Below are positions 38,576 to 51,478 of a stretch of DNA of 64,000 nt, in pieces. The stretch's first letter is position 1. Each line of letters opens with the position of its first letter. Below the pieces are notes generated by a model, which saw nothing but the letters and a program-made list of their open reading frames with translations, had not been told where the DNA came from and ran no database searches. Made by a program: the position numbers and the translations under genes. Source of the DNA: Crocodylus rhombifer (lineage: Eukaryota; Chordata; Crocodylia; Crocodylidae); the NCBI GenBank assembly GCA_038503035.1, contig JAVSML010001071.1, forward strand, positions 116,345 to 180,344, given 5' to 3'.

Positions 38576-41500
38576 TTAGATGTCTAGCTAGGGCATGGGG
38601 TGAGCAGCAGAGTAGTGGTTCTGGGCATTCTGGTGGCAGCATAGTGGTAGATGTATGGTGTACCAGTTTCTGAGGATCAAATCCCAAAATGTGCAACACA
38701 GGCCACAAGGCTAGGCCTTCCTGTCAGGCACTCAGGGATGGTTTTTCTGGTGGCTCCTTCCCCCTCCCGACTTGTCAGCAGGGGCAGCCTTTACTGTGCC
38801 CTGCCTTGTGCTTATTGCTGTGGCTCACTGTTAAGCTTCTACTTTGTCACTAGCTTGGAGGTTCTGGCAGTGACTGCACCAGTACTTCCTACAGTTCCAG
38901 GTCAGCTTAGTCTATGCTGGCTTTAAGCCTACATTTTGAATGTAAGGCTTTTAAACTGTAAAGTCATGCAATCTGTAAATTATAGTAATTTCAAAGGATC
39001 ACTTTTTTACTTTTTAAAGGTTGTTGTTTTTTTTTTTGTCAAAAATCATGGCAAAACAAAACCTCCAAAAAGTCAGGCACAGCTAAGAATTCACCCTTAG
39101 CCACAAAAATTACTGCCTCTGCGAATGCCACAACACTTAAAAGAAATCAGTTCCCCTCAGTGCAGGATGGTAAAAGCCTGTGGGGCTGGAAACTGAAAAC
39201 TACTAGGACCATTTATTGTAACCACTTTCTGCTTTCAGAGCTAGTCTGACAGTGTTGCAAGCAGGTTACACTTCCAATTACACTCTTGCCTGCACTTCCT
39301 TGCAAATGATAGTTACCTGGACCAAGCCTCTTGCCCAATGGGTTAAATCCATCATTCTCCTCTCACCAAAGCAAAGGGCACAAGGAAATGCAAATGCAGG
39401 AGGAGTCGCACAAAGCGCTGGGAAGGAGTGGCCAGCTCTCCCCATGTTCCTCAGGAAAACCTTTCCAAGCAGAGCTTGTTCTGTAGGCGGCACTGCAGCT
39501 GAGTGGAGCCACTGCAGGGTCCTTGTGGATTCATCTTGATGCTGCCCTGTCAGAGGCCAGTGGGGACTTAACTTGGCTGCCTCTGCCCCTTCTGGGAGTG
39601 TTTCCCCTCAGCTCCAGAGCTCCAGTTCTGTTCTTGTACATGTTTCCAGAGGAAAGTAATGGAGGTGTCAGAGCAGAGAGTGCGCGGGGGGGGGGGAGGG
39701 GTTATAGAGCATCAAGGAGCAGAAACAGAGCCAGGCAGCATCATGCCCTGGGCACAGCCAGTGCAGGATGCTGCTGCCTTAGTTGTGCCTCCACCCCTCA
39801 GTTACACTGCTGCTGGGGAGCACCTAAATTATCACAAGAGCAGAGAAGAATTTAGGGTTGCTGTGCTGGAACACTAAGATTGGGCCCCAGGGTTGATTAG
39901 GACATCTTGAAAGCTGCTTTAATTTGGATACCCAGGCCCCAGCCACCCAGTGGTTAGGAAGCACTGCCCTCCAGAATGATCTTGGCTTGGAAAAGGCCTC
40001 TTCTGGCATTTTCTGAGGGGTGCTCTGAGTGTGTGGAAGGGTGTCTTGAGTATACAAAGGTTGAGAACCACTGCCCTAGTAAATCAACCTGTCAAATATG
40101 AAAGTCACACCCAGGCATGAAAATGAATGCACATGTCTCCTGGACAGAAAACCACACAAAGTAGTGTACATACTAAAGACCAACATACAACTGAAGAACC
40201 TTGGTGACAGCTGTCTAGAATTATGTGTATACCAAAATGACTCTTTGTAACAGATGGTCCTCACAATGCACAGTATACTACCTGTCATTGACAGAGTCAC
40301 AGTATGCAAACTTTGCTCCTTGTGCAATCAGGATTCACAGAAAGTGCAATTCTCATCAAAAAACAAACTCCATGCATGAACTGTTACCCTATGACCTACA
40401 CAGGCAAAATAACATGTAACCTACATCTGTACACTGAAAACCTGTGTACTTACCTATGAGATCTTAATATCACAGTGACAATTCCAAAACTACATAGCTC
40501 ACAATTAATATTTTTTCCACATACAATCTTATTACATACAGATTTCATCCTAAACTCTTACAGAATACATAGTTATTTCTTACCCACATGTGTTGTGCCA
40601 CATTATCAGAAGAACCAATGGCACTGTAATATTGGTTCAGGGTCTTAATATCATAAACAACCATTTGGTATAACTAGTGAAATTTCCAGTGCGAGAATAC
40701 TCCCAGGTACATAATCAAACACAAACAGTGGCACAAACTTTAACTCCACAGGAACAGCACTCTTCCCAGGGGTCAGGGTGAAGGATGGGCTGAGTTACCA
40801 TACTGTGTGTACAACATGCTTCTTTTTCCAACACCTTAAAGCCAACCAGGACCATTAAATGTTCCAGGCTGACCCCTGAGCTCACCCACACCATAGAACC
40901 TCAACCAGTCTCCTCCACGCCGTGGTGTTTCACTAAAGCAAATCTGCCAGAAGTGCAACCAGCCTTAATCCAAAACATTCACCATGTCCTCAGTGGTTTG
41001 GTACAAGAGTTACTCCCTCTCACTGTTAAATGTGTGTGCATGTCTGCTTCATGTCTAATTTGGATTTGCTTGGCTTTGGTTTCCTCCTCCAGGTTCTTGT
41101 CTGGCTTTTTCTGTTGGATGTAAAAGTCCTTTAGGACCCAGAATCCTCTCCCCAGGAATGCACTTGCACACTGTACCCACATCACCACTCAGTAGCCTTT
41201 TGGATAAGCACACTGAGCTCTGCATGCCTCACCCTCAGGCATTGCCTCCAGCCCTTGGATCATTTCTGTGACTTTCCTGCCTCCTCTCTGAAACATGACC
41301 ATAGGAATGGCATGCTGCAATCCAGATTAGTCTGATAAATCCCATGGAGACAGGTAAAGTGACTGTTCTGCTCACTGCTCCTTTGTAGTAAGGATGCTGC
41401 TACGTTCTAAAGTCACCTTAGCCTTTCTTATTACAGCATTGGACTGGGAGCTCACACTGAGACATTGACAACGTGTAGGGGATGCACGCAGGCGCACATG

Positions 41501-41880
41501 CACCCCCTGAGACTGGCTGCTTGGCACCCCCTCCTTGCTGCCGACACTGCTGATCACTGCTGCCAGTGGCATCTACATGTAGTTGCTGACTGCCAGTCAG
41601 CACTAGGCACCCCCACCCCTCCTCGCCGCTGCCACTGCCTGTGGGCAGTCTCTGTGCCCCCCTCAGCCTTGGAAGGCACATGACGTCCATGCACTGAGAT
41701 GTTTGTTCGCTATGGTGCCTACATGCTTTTCACAGATAAGCATAAAGTACAAGCACTCTGAAAACAGGGGCCGCATTCTTCGTTCTTAGGAAAGACAACC
41801 TTGCATTGGCAATATTAAAACACCTTTGTTTGATAGGAACAACTTACCAAGCATTTCAGATTATCCTTCAGGACTGTCCC
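38576..41880. other. Spacer, no gene recognised
   Basis: An isolated hAT-like right end (AGGTTGAGAACCACTGCCCT) lies at about 40058-40077. A G-run sits near 39687-39697. GC-rich sequence at about 41465-41690 resembles, in inverted orientation, the segment at 63005-63280. Open frames are short and unrecognised. Confidence 0.3.
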
Positions 41881-41882
41881 AA

Positions 41883-41941
41883 CTTAGAATAATAGAAAAT
41901 TAGGTTTGGAAGGAACCTCAGGAGGTCACATAGTCCAGAAG
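41883..41941 (-). mobile_element. CR1 3' tail
   Basis: The plus strand reads TTAGGTTTGGAAGGAACCTC, AGGAGGTCACATAGTCCAG, the reversed CR1 terminus. Confidence 0.65.
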
Positions 41942-42479
41942 TTCCTAACCCCTGGGCCGCAGCCTGAAGGGTTAGGTGAAGGACCAGGAGTCTGGAAGTG
42001 TAATAATAGATTTCTAACAATGAAAGAGAGGAGGGGGATGGGAGTAACATATGCAGGTTAACAGCAAGGGATCTGAGTGGGGCATGCTGGTCAGTGCCTC
42101 TGCGATTGAGTCTAAGGAGCCAGTGGATGCTGCCCAGTGAACACTGTCTGAGGTGTGCAGAGGAGTAACTGGAAAATGGTTCCACAGTTGCCCAGGTTCC
42201 CGCCCGCCACCCCAGCAGAAGCTGCTTCCTAGTCTGTTAAATGGCCAGCTTGACCAGAGCCTGGAAGTGGTTGATCAGGAGGTCCTGGGATTTGGTGGTG
42301 CCACAGATGAGTGCATAAAAGAAAGGGTGCAGGGAGCCAGGCAGCCAGAACCTTGGGAAGAGGTTCCCGAGTAGGTGATGAAGGGACTGCAGCCTGGGAC
42401 ACTCAAGGTGGGCATGTACCTCTGCTGACAAGGGGCAGATGTCAGGCATGTCTATGAAGTGCACCAGGCCACACTGCAA

Positions 42480-42838
42480 AAACAGGCAGTAGGTTGTTGT
42501 TTATTTAGTCTGCAGAAGAGAAGACTGAGAGGGGATTTAATAGCAGTCTTTAACTACCTGAAGGGGGTTCAAAAGATGATGGAGCTGGACTGCTCTCAGT
42601 GGTGGCAGATGACAGAAGCAGCAGCAATGGTCTCAAGTTGCAGTATGGGAAGTTTAGGTTGGATATTAGGACAAACTCTCTCACAAGGAGGGTGGTGAAG
42701 CACCGGAACAGGTTATGTAGAGCAGTGGTGGAATCTCCATACTGAGGTTTTTAAGGATCAGGTTGATAAAGCTCTGGTTGGAATGATATTGGGGAGTTGG
42801 GGATGGTCCTGCTTTGAGCAGAGGGTTGGACTCAGTAG
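42480..42838 (+). mobile_element. CR1 LINE 3' fragment
   Basis: The plus-strand frame includes LFSLQKRRLRGDLIAVFNYL, the conserved ORF2 C-terminus. It then runs into the non-coding tail, ending near GGGTTGGACTCAGTAG. Confidence 0.8.
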
Positions 42839-42992
42839 TTGCTAACTTTTTTACACTGCAGACCAGCAAACCATGGGGCAGAAGCAAACACAGACCAGAA
42901 GTGACCATGGACCAGTAAACTGCAGACTGGCATACTACAGACCAGAAGTGACCAACATACTGCGGAACGGCAGCCAACCCTTTTTTATATTC
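42836..42992. repeat. Repeat with recurring 'CAGACCAGAAGTGACC' units
   Basis: CAGACCAGAAGTGACC occurs twice (about 42893 and 42939), with related GACCAGTAAACTGCAGAC and ACCAGCAAACCATGGGGCAG. The left edge CAGTAGTTGCTAACTTTTTT and the right side GGCAGCCAACCCTTTTTT look like a known hAT end type, but no duplication was found. Confidence 0.4.
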
Positions 42993-43030
42993 AGTACTGT
43001 ATACTAAGCATAAAAAAGGGTTGACTGCCG
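42968..43030. repeat. 21-bp stem hairpin
   Basis: Arm 42968-42988 pairs with 43010-43030 over 21 positions, with a single G:U-type mismatch and a 21-base loop. The arms begin CGGCAGCCAACCC and, reverse-complemented, CGGCAGTCAACCC. It sits at the junction between a repeat and a CR1 copy, so a MITE or fold-back end is the simplest explanation. Confidence 0.7.
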
Positions 43031-44447
43031 ATACACCAATTTTAGGTCACTCTGAATCCTAGTCCTACCCTCCAGTGTATCTACTACAACACCCAGCTTG
43101 CTGTCATCTGCAGACTTGCTGAGGGTGCAATTCATTCCATATTCCAGATTGTTAATGAAGATATTGAACAAAAATGGCCCCAGGACCAACCCCTTGGGCA
43201 CTCCACTTGATACCAGATGCCAAGTAAACACTGAGCCACTGATTACTACTTGTTGAGCCTGACAGTCCAGCCAGCTTTCTATCCACCTTACAGTCCATCC
43301 ATCCAACCTATAGTTCCTCAGCTTGCTTGCAAGGATGTTGTGGGGTGCCTTGCTGAAGTCCAGGTATATCACATCCATTGCTTTCCCTGCATCCACAGAG
43401 CCAGTCATCTTATCATAGAAGGCAATCAGGTTGGTGAATCCGTTCCAACTGTTCCTGATAACCTCTCTTTCCTCCAAGTGCTTATAAACGTATACTTAGA
43501 TGACCTGCTCCATAATTTTTCTGGAAACTGAGGTGAGGCTGACTGGGCTATAGTTCCCTGGATCCTTCTTATTCCCTTTCTTAAAGATAGGCACTATACC
43601 TGCCTTTTTTCAATCATCTGAGATCTCCCCTAATCACCACAAGTTTTCAAAGATAATGGTCAACAGCTCTGTAATCACATCAGCCAACTCCTTCAGCACC
43701 CTTGGATGGGTTGCATCTGGCCCCATGGATACGTACACATCCAGCTTTTCTTAATAGTCCCCAACCTGTTCTTCAGCACTGAGGGCTGCTCACCTCCTCC
43801 CCAAATTGTGCTGCCTGGTGCAGTAGTCTGGAAACTGACCTTGCCTGTGAAGACTGAGGTAAAAAAGTCCTTGAGTACATCAGCCTTTTCTTCATCTTCT
43901 GTCACTAGGTTGCCTCCCCCATTCAGTAAGGGACCCACACTTTCCCTGACCTTCCTCTTGCTGCTAACATACTTGTAGAAACCCTTTTTGTTACCCTTCC
44001 CGTCCCTTGCTAGCTGCAACTCCAGTTCTGCTTTGGCCTTCCTGACTTCGTCCCTGAAGGCCCAAGCAATATTTTTATGCTCCTCCCTAGTCATCTGTCC
44101 ATGCTTCCTTTTTATGTTTAAGCTCACAGAAGAGTTCTCTGCTAGGCCAAGCTTGTTGCTTGCCACATTTGCTATTCTTCTGGCATGTCAGGATGGTTTG
44201 TTCCTGTGCCCTCAATAAGATTTCTTTAAAATACAACCAGCTCTCCTGCACTCCTTCTCCCCTCAGCCTGGCCTCCCAGGGGATCCTGCCCATCTGTTCC
44301 CTGAGGGAGCCAAAGTCTGATTTTCTGAAGTCCAGGGTCCTTTGTTCTCCTTTCTTCCTTTTGTCAGGATCCTGAACTTGATCATTTTGTGGTCACTGCT
44401 GACCAGCTTGCCATCCACTTCTACATCCCCCACCAATTCTTGATCCT
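43019..44447 (-). mobile_element. CR1 LINE, internal ORF2 fragment (dead)
   Basis: Two minus-strand frames (44166 to 43693 and 43477 to 43004) carry CR1 endonuclease-to-reverse-transcriptase linker and RT sequence: KKGFYKYVSSKRK, EKADVLKDFFTSVF, then DVIYLDFSKAPHNI and WLDCQAQQVVISG. The RT catalytic box reads SADDSK. Stops and frameshifts abolish function, and both ends are truncated. Confidence 0.85.
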
Positions 44448-46620
44448 TATTTGCTCTTCCACTGAGATTTGTGTTATCTGCAAATTTTATAAGCAGTAAA
44501 ACTCACCACATTTACTCAAAACTAAGATGATCCTGAATTTAAGATGACCTCCCAATAACTAGATTCTATTTATGGAAAATGTATAAATTTGTTATAATTT
44601 TCCAGGTATAGAATACAAGTATTGGAGGGTTGTCTTAAATTCATCTCCCCCACCACTACAGCAGGCAAAGCAGTGGATTTGGGGAAGAGGGGGTAGGGTC
44701 AGGCAGCCCTCTTGCTCTTTGCCTCCACCATTTTCCCTTGCACCTTCCTGCCCCCCCCAACCCAGCTCCCCACAGCCTCTTTCCTTCCACTCCCTGCCTC
44801 TTCCCCACAATCCTGACTTTGCTTCTTGCCTGCCCTTTCCCCCTTATTGTCAGATGCTGCTTAGACTCTGTTCCCTGCCCAGAGCACAGCATGTGGAAAT
44901 GTAGCCCCTTTTGGCCATGCAGCAGCATTGGTACTATTGAGTGGCCAGGCAGGGGATGGAGTTCTATGTGGTCTATGCCCAGGAGAGAAAACATCCCATG
45001 CTGCAGCAGCAGCTGAACTGCACCTGACAGTAAAGGGGAGAAGGGGACTGATGGGCAGCAGAAGCTGAAGGCAGCAAGCAGAGCAGGGGCAGGTGGCTGC
45101 TGTGGGTCTGACTCTGGCCCTGACCTGATCTCAGGCCAGCATCAAAGTCACAGTAGCCACCTACCTCCCCACTCCACTTCATATGCAAATCTAAGACAAG
45201 GGGCTTGGCTGAAAGAAAAAAACCCTCATCTTAGATTTGAATTAATATGGTATGTCCAGGTCATTGATAAAAAATGTTATGAGTGACAAAGTAGCAGCAT
45301 TAACATCTCAACAAGCATTAACTTGTTACTCTGTCAGCTAGCCAATTCTCAATCCATTTAATGTGATTTAGGGATATTGTAGAGTATTTCTTCAGAATAT
45401 TGTGATGTCTTACACAAATCAAATTCCACTGTACATGTACAATTACCTTTGTCTGCCAAATCAACTGTCTTATCAAAAATGAAATCAGTTCTCTTTGATG
45501 AGACCTATTCTACATAAAACCAGCTTTACTGGCTTTAAATCACATTCCCTTTCTTTCCTCACTGAATTCTGCATCAATTTTCAGTTATTCTGCTCAGGAT
45601 CTGTCCCTATAATTATCTGGATCATCCAGCCTTTTTGCTAATATTATTCCAATATTTAAAAACTCTTTCAAGCATTTTGGAATTTATCCAGAGTTCCATT
45701 TTTTATTTAAATAAATGCTAACTGGAGGCTAATTGGATCAAGCTGGGGTGCAGTAATGCAGTTTCACCCCCACACACACCTTTGATTCCTGCTCCACTCA
45801 AACTTTAAAACCACCTGCCTGGGAGGGGCAGCAGCAGTTCTATTCAGGCAACACGGAAAGAATCAATCTTAAACTGATTAATACGGTGCTTGCCTTCTAA
45901 CATATTAGCAAAGTGCCTTGTTTTGCTTTAACTAGAGAAAAATGTGTGTTGTATTATATGTGATGATGAGGCACCACGTCACCTGCTCTAGGACTTTTTA
46001 AAATCCTAGCTCTGCCCATAATCAAGGGGGGAGAGACTTCCTTTGCCAGTTCTTCTGGGGCTACCTCTGCACAAATAGGCTCTGCTGGTTCAATAATTGT
46101 GGCAAAGCATTTCTTGCCATAGCAAAACTGAGCTTGTGACAGTAAAGTTTGTACCAGGTCCCCCAAGCAATTTGAAGCTTTCAGTGGTTCCTTTATGCCA
46201 GTAAAAAACTCCCATCCTGAGCTGATATGGCTCTCCTGGATCAAAAATTCTTCTGTGGTAGACATAGTCTAAGACTATCCACTAGAGATGAACTTTGGTA
46301 GATTAACAGGCCTAGAGACTGCAACATCCTCCTTGGTTAACAATAGGCTGGAAGGTGCTTCATCATCCTCACAGGATGACAACATCTTGTTCCTCTCAAA
46401 ATGCAGAACTGAGATATTCACTGAACACTTCTGGCTTTTCTGCATCTATATTAACAATTCTACTATCTTCTTCTAGGAACAGGCTTATGCCAGTGCTAAG
46501 ATTTTTTCTGCCTCTTACACTTAAACATCTTCTTATTGTCCTCAGTCATGGGTTTTTCTTTTATGTCTGTAGCTTCACTTATTTGTCCGTCTTTCATAAA
46601 AGCTAATTATGGTGATTTCC
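44448..46620 (-). mobile_element. Old L3/CR1-like LINE split by a MITE
   Basis: Minus-strand fragments in the right order for an ORF2: a linker-like EVFSEYLSSAF near 46430, TVDLADKGNCTC near 45460, an ENWLAD-like block near 45345, then KFADNTNLSG at about 44460-44490 (the FADD box, mutated to FADN). The last two are separated by the MITE at 44506-45250. The copy is heavily decayed and boundaries are approximate. A 103-codon frame on the minus strand at 45954-46265 is unassigned. Confidence 0.55.
44506..45250. mobile_element. MITE with 25-bp terminal inverted repeats
   Basis: Left terminus 44506-44530 and reverse-complemented right terminus 45226-45250 match at 21 of 25 positions (CCACATTTACTCAAAACTAA against CCATATTAATTCAAATCTAA, both then GATGA). 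A second AATCTAAGAC motif lies subterminally near 45188. I found no convincing target duplication, so the superfamily is open. It interrupts a LINE. Confidence 0.75.
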
Positions 46621-48783
46621 AAATAACTCTTCCAATTATTGCACCTAATTGTTGTAATTACTTCACTACTTACTCAGGCTAGGTTCTCAGTCAAAGGTAC
46701 TCTCTTGACTTGGCTTTTGGGTCAGATAAAACAAATTCTTCAAGAACTCCCAGTTTACATCTTTTTTTCTCCTCTCTCTTGTTTGCTGGCAGTTTCTGAA
46801 AGGGATTAGATGATATTGTTCCTGTAGCAGCAGCAGGCTGGACCCAGGCGGTCCCTACCAGGCCCATGTTCCTATAATCTGTCTCATGTTTTTGCTAATA
46901 TTAGTTCTTTTGAAGCAGGATGTATACGCTACATGTATTATAGGAACCATGGTAATACTATGGAATAGGTCCTATGTTTGCTCACATTGATGTTACAGTG
47001 CTTGGTCCCTAGGTAACCATTCACTTCTATTCCAGTGATCGATTCATCTCTGTCTGTCATGATGGAGTCCAAAATAGTTGCCTCCTGTCAGTGGTAACAT
47101 GAGAGAGACAGCAGTTCTGAGTTACCGAGTACTCCAAAGGAGATGTTGTCTCCAACATATGATGCAGCCGCCACCTCACTATCTCTTTGCCTACTCTATC
47201 CTTCATAATAGAGAGGTTAGAACCAGGAACTTTTAACATTCTAGTCCAGTGAACCATCCAGTTTTCAAGAATGTCACACATCAAACGTCTTCCCATGAGT
47301 AAGAAATTCCATTTCTTGTTGCTTGTTATCCAGACTTCAATCATTTATATATAAGCATTTGAAAAGTGTCTTTTCAACACATTGACACAATTACGCCAAA
47401 AGCAACATGCCAAGTTTGTAGTACCATGGGTAGATCTAGGATTTTGAATAGTGAGGAGCAGATGGTGTGGCACACCATCACATATAACACAACACACATT
47501 TTTCTCCAGTTAAAGAGAAACAAGACAATTTATGAATACGATAGAGGTCTAGCACTATATGATTCAGTTTAAGATAGACTCCTTCAGCACTGCCTGAACA
47601 GAAATGCCCTCCCAGGCAGATGGTTTTAAAGTTAGAGCAGGAATCAAAGGGAGTTGCTACTGCATCACTGCCCTGTTCCATTCCTGCAATGACAGGTTTC
47701 TCAGCAGTGGACTTGATGAGTCTGTACATCTAACCAGGCTGAATGCTTCCTGGTTCTTTCCATCTTGTTCACAAATAGCCAGTCTACTTCCTGTTTCTAT
47801 ATACTTTGCAGCTCATTACCCACTTCTTCCTTTTGTCGTGTGCCTGTGGCAAACATCTCTGAATCTGGTTAGGCAAAAAGTCATTTTCTCTGTTGCAATG
47901 CAGTGTTGCAATTTTTACTTCCGGACCATACATCTCTTCCAGCTTTAACACATTAGAAGCAACTTATCTGGTGGCAGAAAGGTAACCATGGCACACACAG
48001 CACAGGTAGAGCTGTATCCAAGCAGAAGGAACTGTGATCCTTCCCAAACTCCCCTTCTTCTAACTTGGCATTGCCCAGTCAAAGCATCACCTGGCGACTG
48101 ACTTGTATACTGAAGCTCATTGTTTGGCTCTACCCTCTTACTGACTGGGACGAATTACAATCACTGACCTCAAACAGAAGGTCTGATAAAAGACCCAAGC
48201 ATTATGTGGTCTCACAGGGAACAAAATCAACCAGCCAGATACACAACTTATTTGGTCCCTGAACCTACAAGCACAGGATCTCAACTGTCAGTGTCCAAAG
48301 GGGAGGAGGTGATTATCTAGAGGGATGTGTCACATGCTCTGTTTTTTTATGGATTTATGCCTTGTTGACCCTTAGCTGCCCTTACACTGCTTCTCACAAA
48401 GTGGATTTCTGGGTCTAATTCTAACTCTGCGAGAAGCAACTTTGGGCAACTTCTGCTGCACAAAGGAGTGTATATGTGGCTAATGCTCGATTGTCTTCTA
48501 TACTGGGGATGTGACTTTATATGGGCTATGAAGTACACGGAAATATACTAGCAATCAACATAGGCAAGCAGTCATACTCATAGTGGTCTAGTTCCCAGTT
48601 CAATGCATTTACTCCAAAGCTTCTTCTGTGGAGGTGTGTTTGTCACTAGGACACCCCCTGCTTTTGCAGTCTAGTCCAATTCAGCCAAAATGGGAATATC
48701 CTGCAAAGTACAGCATACTTGCCCTAGAATGAGGCCCCTCTGAGGGGAAGTCTAGCTACGCCACCCCATCCATTCCCACCCCA
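46621..48783. other. Spacer, unassigned
   Basis: A minus-strand frame at 47057-47344 is protein-like and contains MGRRLMCDILENW and SNLSIMKDRVGKEIV. I suspect a fragment of an unidentified retroelement but cannot name it. Nothing else is recognised. Confidence 0.3.
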
Positions 48784-51478
48784 TTACAGATGTGTGAAGG
48801 GGGACCATGTATGTCTGATCAATATAGGCTTTACAGGCGGTATAGAGAAGGAAGGATGGGGGTGTTGTGCTCTGTCAAGGAGCAATACACATCCTCTGCC
48901 AGCAAAATGGGGTCAGAGGGGCAAGCTGAAGTGCTCTGGGTCAAGATACAAGGGGGCCATGGGGAGAGGGATCTAATGGTGGGGGTCTACTACAGACCCC
49001 CCAACCAAGGGGAGGAGCTGAACCGGGAATTTTCAGGCCAGCTTGCAGAGGCACTTAAGGTGAAGGATATAGTTGTCATGGGTAATTTAAATTACCCGGA
49101 CATCTGCTGGGAGGAACAGTCAGGCAGGTCAGACTGTTCCAGGAGGTTCCTGGCCGAGATACAGAACCTCCACTAATTCAGAAGGTGCACAGTCCCACCA
49201 GAGGAAATGCCCTGTTGGACCTGGTCCTGGTTAAGGTGCCTCCAGGTCCTTGGACCACCTTGGGTGATAGCGATCATCGCTTGCTGGAACTCACCATCCA
49301 GCGCAGGGTGTCAAAGGCCTGCAGCAAGCCGGTAGCCCTAGACTTCAAGAGGGCCAACTTCAGTGAGTTGAGATTAGTGGGAGAGGCACTGGGGTTCTCG
49401 AGGGCAGGGGAACTCAGTGCCCAAAATGAGTGGTCGTTCCTTAAGAAGACGATACTTGGGGCCCAAGGGGTGACCATCCCAACAAGAAGCAAGGGGGACA
49501 AGAGTACCCAAAAGACTCCCTGGCTCACCAAGGGTGTCTGGGAATGCCCGACTGCCAAAAAGTCAGTGTACAGCTGGTGGAAAGGGGGTGCTACCTCCTC
49601 TGCTCGGTCCTGTAGGGAGGGTGTCAGGAAAGCTAAGGCAGACATAGAGCTAGGACTTGTGTCCAAAATCAAAAATAATAAAAAGTCCTTTTTCAAATAT
49701 ATAGGGAGGATGAAGAAAGCACTGGGAAATGTGGGGCCCCTGCAAGATCCTCTGGGCAATCTGGTGGTTGTGCCAGAGGAGAAAGCAGACCTCTTTAACC
49801 AATTCTTCACCTCCATTTTCTTGTGCAGGGACCGGGACTTCCCCACCGTGATGCAAGATGGACTCGAGGGGAATGCCTCCAGACCTCAGGTTGGGGAAGA
49901 CCCGGTTAGAGAGCTTCTGGAGGAGCTGGACGTGTTCAAATCAGCAGGTCCAGATGCTTTCCACCCCAGGGTGTCGAGGGAGCTAGCAGGGGTTATTGCA
50001 GGGCCCTTGGCACGGCTTTATGAGCGCTCATGGTGCTCGGGCCAGGTGCCAGATGATTGGAAGATAGCCAATGTGGTCCCCATCTTTAAGAAAGGGAGGA
50101 GGGAGGACCCAAGCAACTATAGGCCCATCAGTCTTACCTCAATTCTAGGGAAACTCTTTGAGAAGATCATCATGGAGCACATGGGGAGCCGGCTTCAGGG
50201 ATGATGCTCAAGGGCAACCAGCATGGGTTCATTAGGGGCAGATCATGTCAGACCAACCTGACTGCCTTTTATGATCAGGTCACAAAAGCATTGGATGCAG
50301 GTGTTGCTGTGGATGTAGTCTTTCTGGACTTCAGCAAGTCCTTTGACACTGTCTCCCACCCCATCTTCATTAAAAAACTAGGTGACTGTGGCATTGATGC
50401 CTACACAGTCAGACGGATTGCAGATTGACTGAAGGGTCACACTCAGAGGGTGGTGGTGGACAGGTCATATTTGACCTGGGGAGAAATGGGCAGCAGTGTC
50501 CCCCAGGGCTTGGTCCTTGGGCCTGTGCTGTCCAAATCGCTGATAAAAAAGATTGAACAACGGGGCGAAAAGCAACCTGTTTAAATTCGCTGATGATACC
50601 AAAATTTGGGGTGAGGTGAGCATGCTAGTAGGGAGGGAAAGACTGCAGCCAGACCTGGATAGACTCCACGGGTGGACTAACAAAAACAGGATGTGTTTCA
50701 ATACTGACAAGTCCAGGGTGCTGCACTTGGGCAGTAGTAACAAGCAGCACACTTATAAGATGGGAAACTCCCTTCTTGAGAGCATGGATGCAGAAAGGGA
50801 TCTGGGAGTCATTATCGACTCCAGGATGAACATGGGCTGACAATGTGAGGTCATGGTTGGCAGGGCTAACTGGACCTTGTCATGCATCCACAAGTGCATC
50901 TCTAGCAGGGCCAAGGAGGTGATTCTCCCCCTCTATGCAACACTGGTCAGGCCACAGCTGGAGTACTGTGTCCAGTTCTGTGCGCCCCACTTCAGGAGGG
51001 ATGTGGACAACATAGAGAGGGTCCAGAGGAGGGCCACCCGCATGATCCAGGGACAACAGGGCAGACCCTACAGTAAGAGACTGTGGGACCTGAACCTGTT
51101 CAGCCTTCACAAGAGAAGGCTGAGGGGGGACCTGGTGACTGTATATAAACTCACTAGGGGGGACCAGAAGGGTTTGGAAGAGACCTTGTTTCCCCTTGCG
51201 CCCCCTGGCACGACAAGGAATAACAGCCACAGGTTGCTGGACAGCAGGTTTAGATTAGACATCCGCAAGAACTACTTCACTTTCAGGGCGGCTAGGATCT
51301 GGAACCAACTTCCAAGGGAAGTGGTGTTGGCTCCTACCCTGGGGGTCTTTAAGAGGAGGCTGGATGCCTACCTGGCTGGAGTCATTTGAGCCCAGTTTTT
51401 TCTCCTGCCCAGGCAGGGAGTCGGACTTGAGGATCCACAAGGTCCCTTCCGACCTGATTTCTATCATTCTATGATAAT
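48784..51478 (+). mobile_element. CR1 LINE, 5'-truncated copy with most of ORF2
   Basis: This is the longest LINE in the window. It starts within the endonuclease domain (GVYYRPPN at about 48980; MGNLNYPDICW, where the family has GDFNYPD, so the catalytic Asp is Asn). It continues through GDSDHRLLELT, the RT block DDWKIANVVPIFKKG and NYRPISLTSILGKL, DVVFLDFSKSFDTVS, the FADDTK catalytic box at about 50586, and the C-terminal domain [11 protein letters not shown] to FKRRLDAYLAG. It ends at a proper tail AAGGTCCCTTCCGACC and ATTCTATGAT. At least two frameshifts (near 49176 and 50204) and stop codons (for example near 50840) make it inactive. Confidence 0.92.

Noticed and set aside
36049..40077. 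A single 4-kb hAT element bounded by CAGTGATTCTCAAC and GTTGAGAACCACTG ends
   Set aside because: The ends are similar to each other, but the flanks give no 8-bp duplication and a second left-type end lies between them. They are more likely unrelated remnants.
42237..42479. Minus-strand frame faintly like the seventh helix of an olfactory receptor
   Set aside because: Only scattered residues fit (HHLLGNLF, TK), the defining motifs are absent, and there is no receptor sequence upstream.
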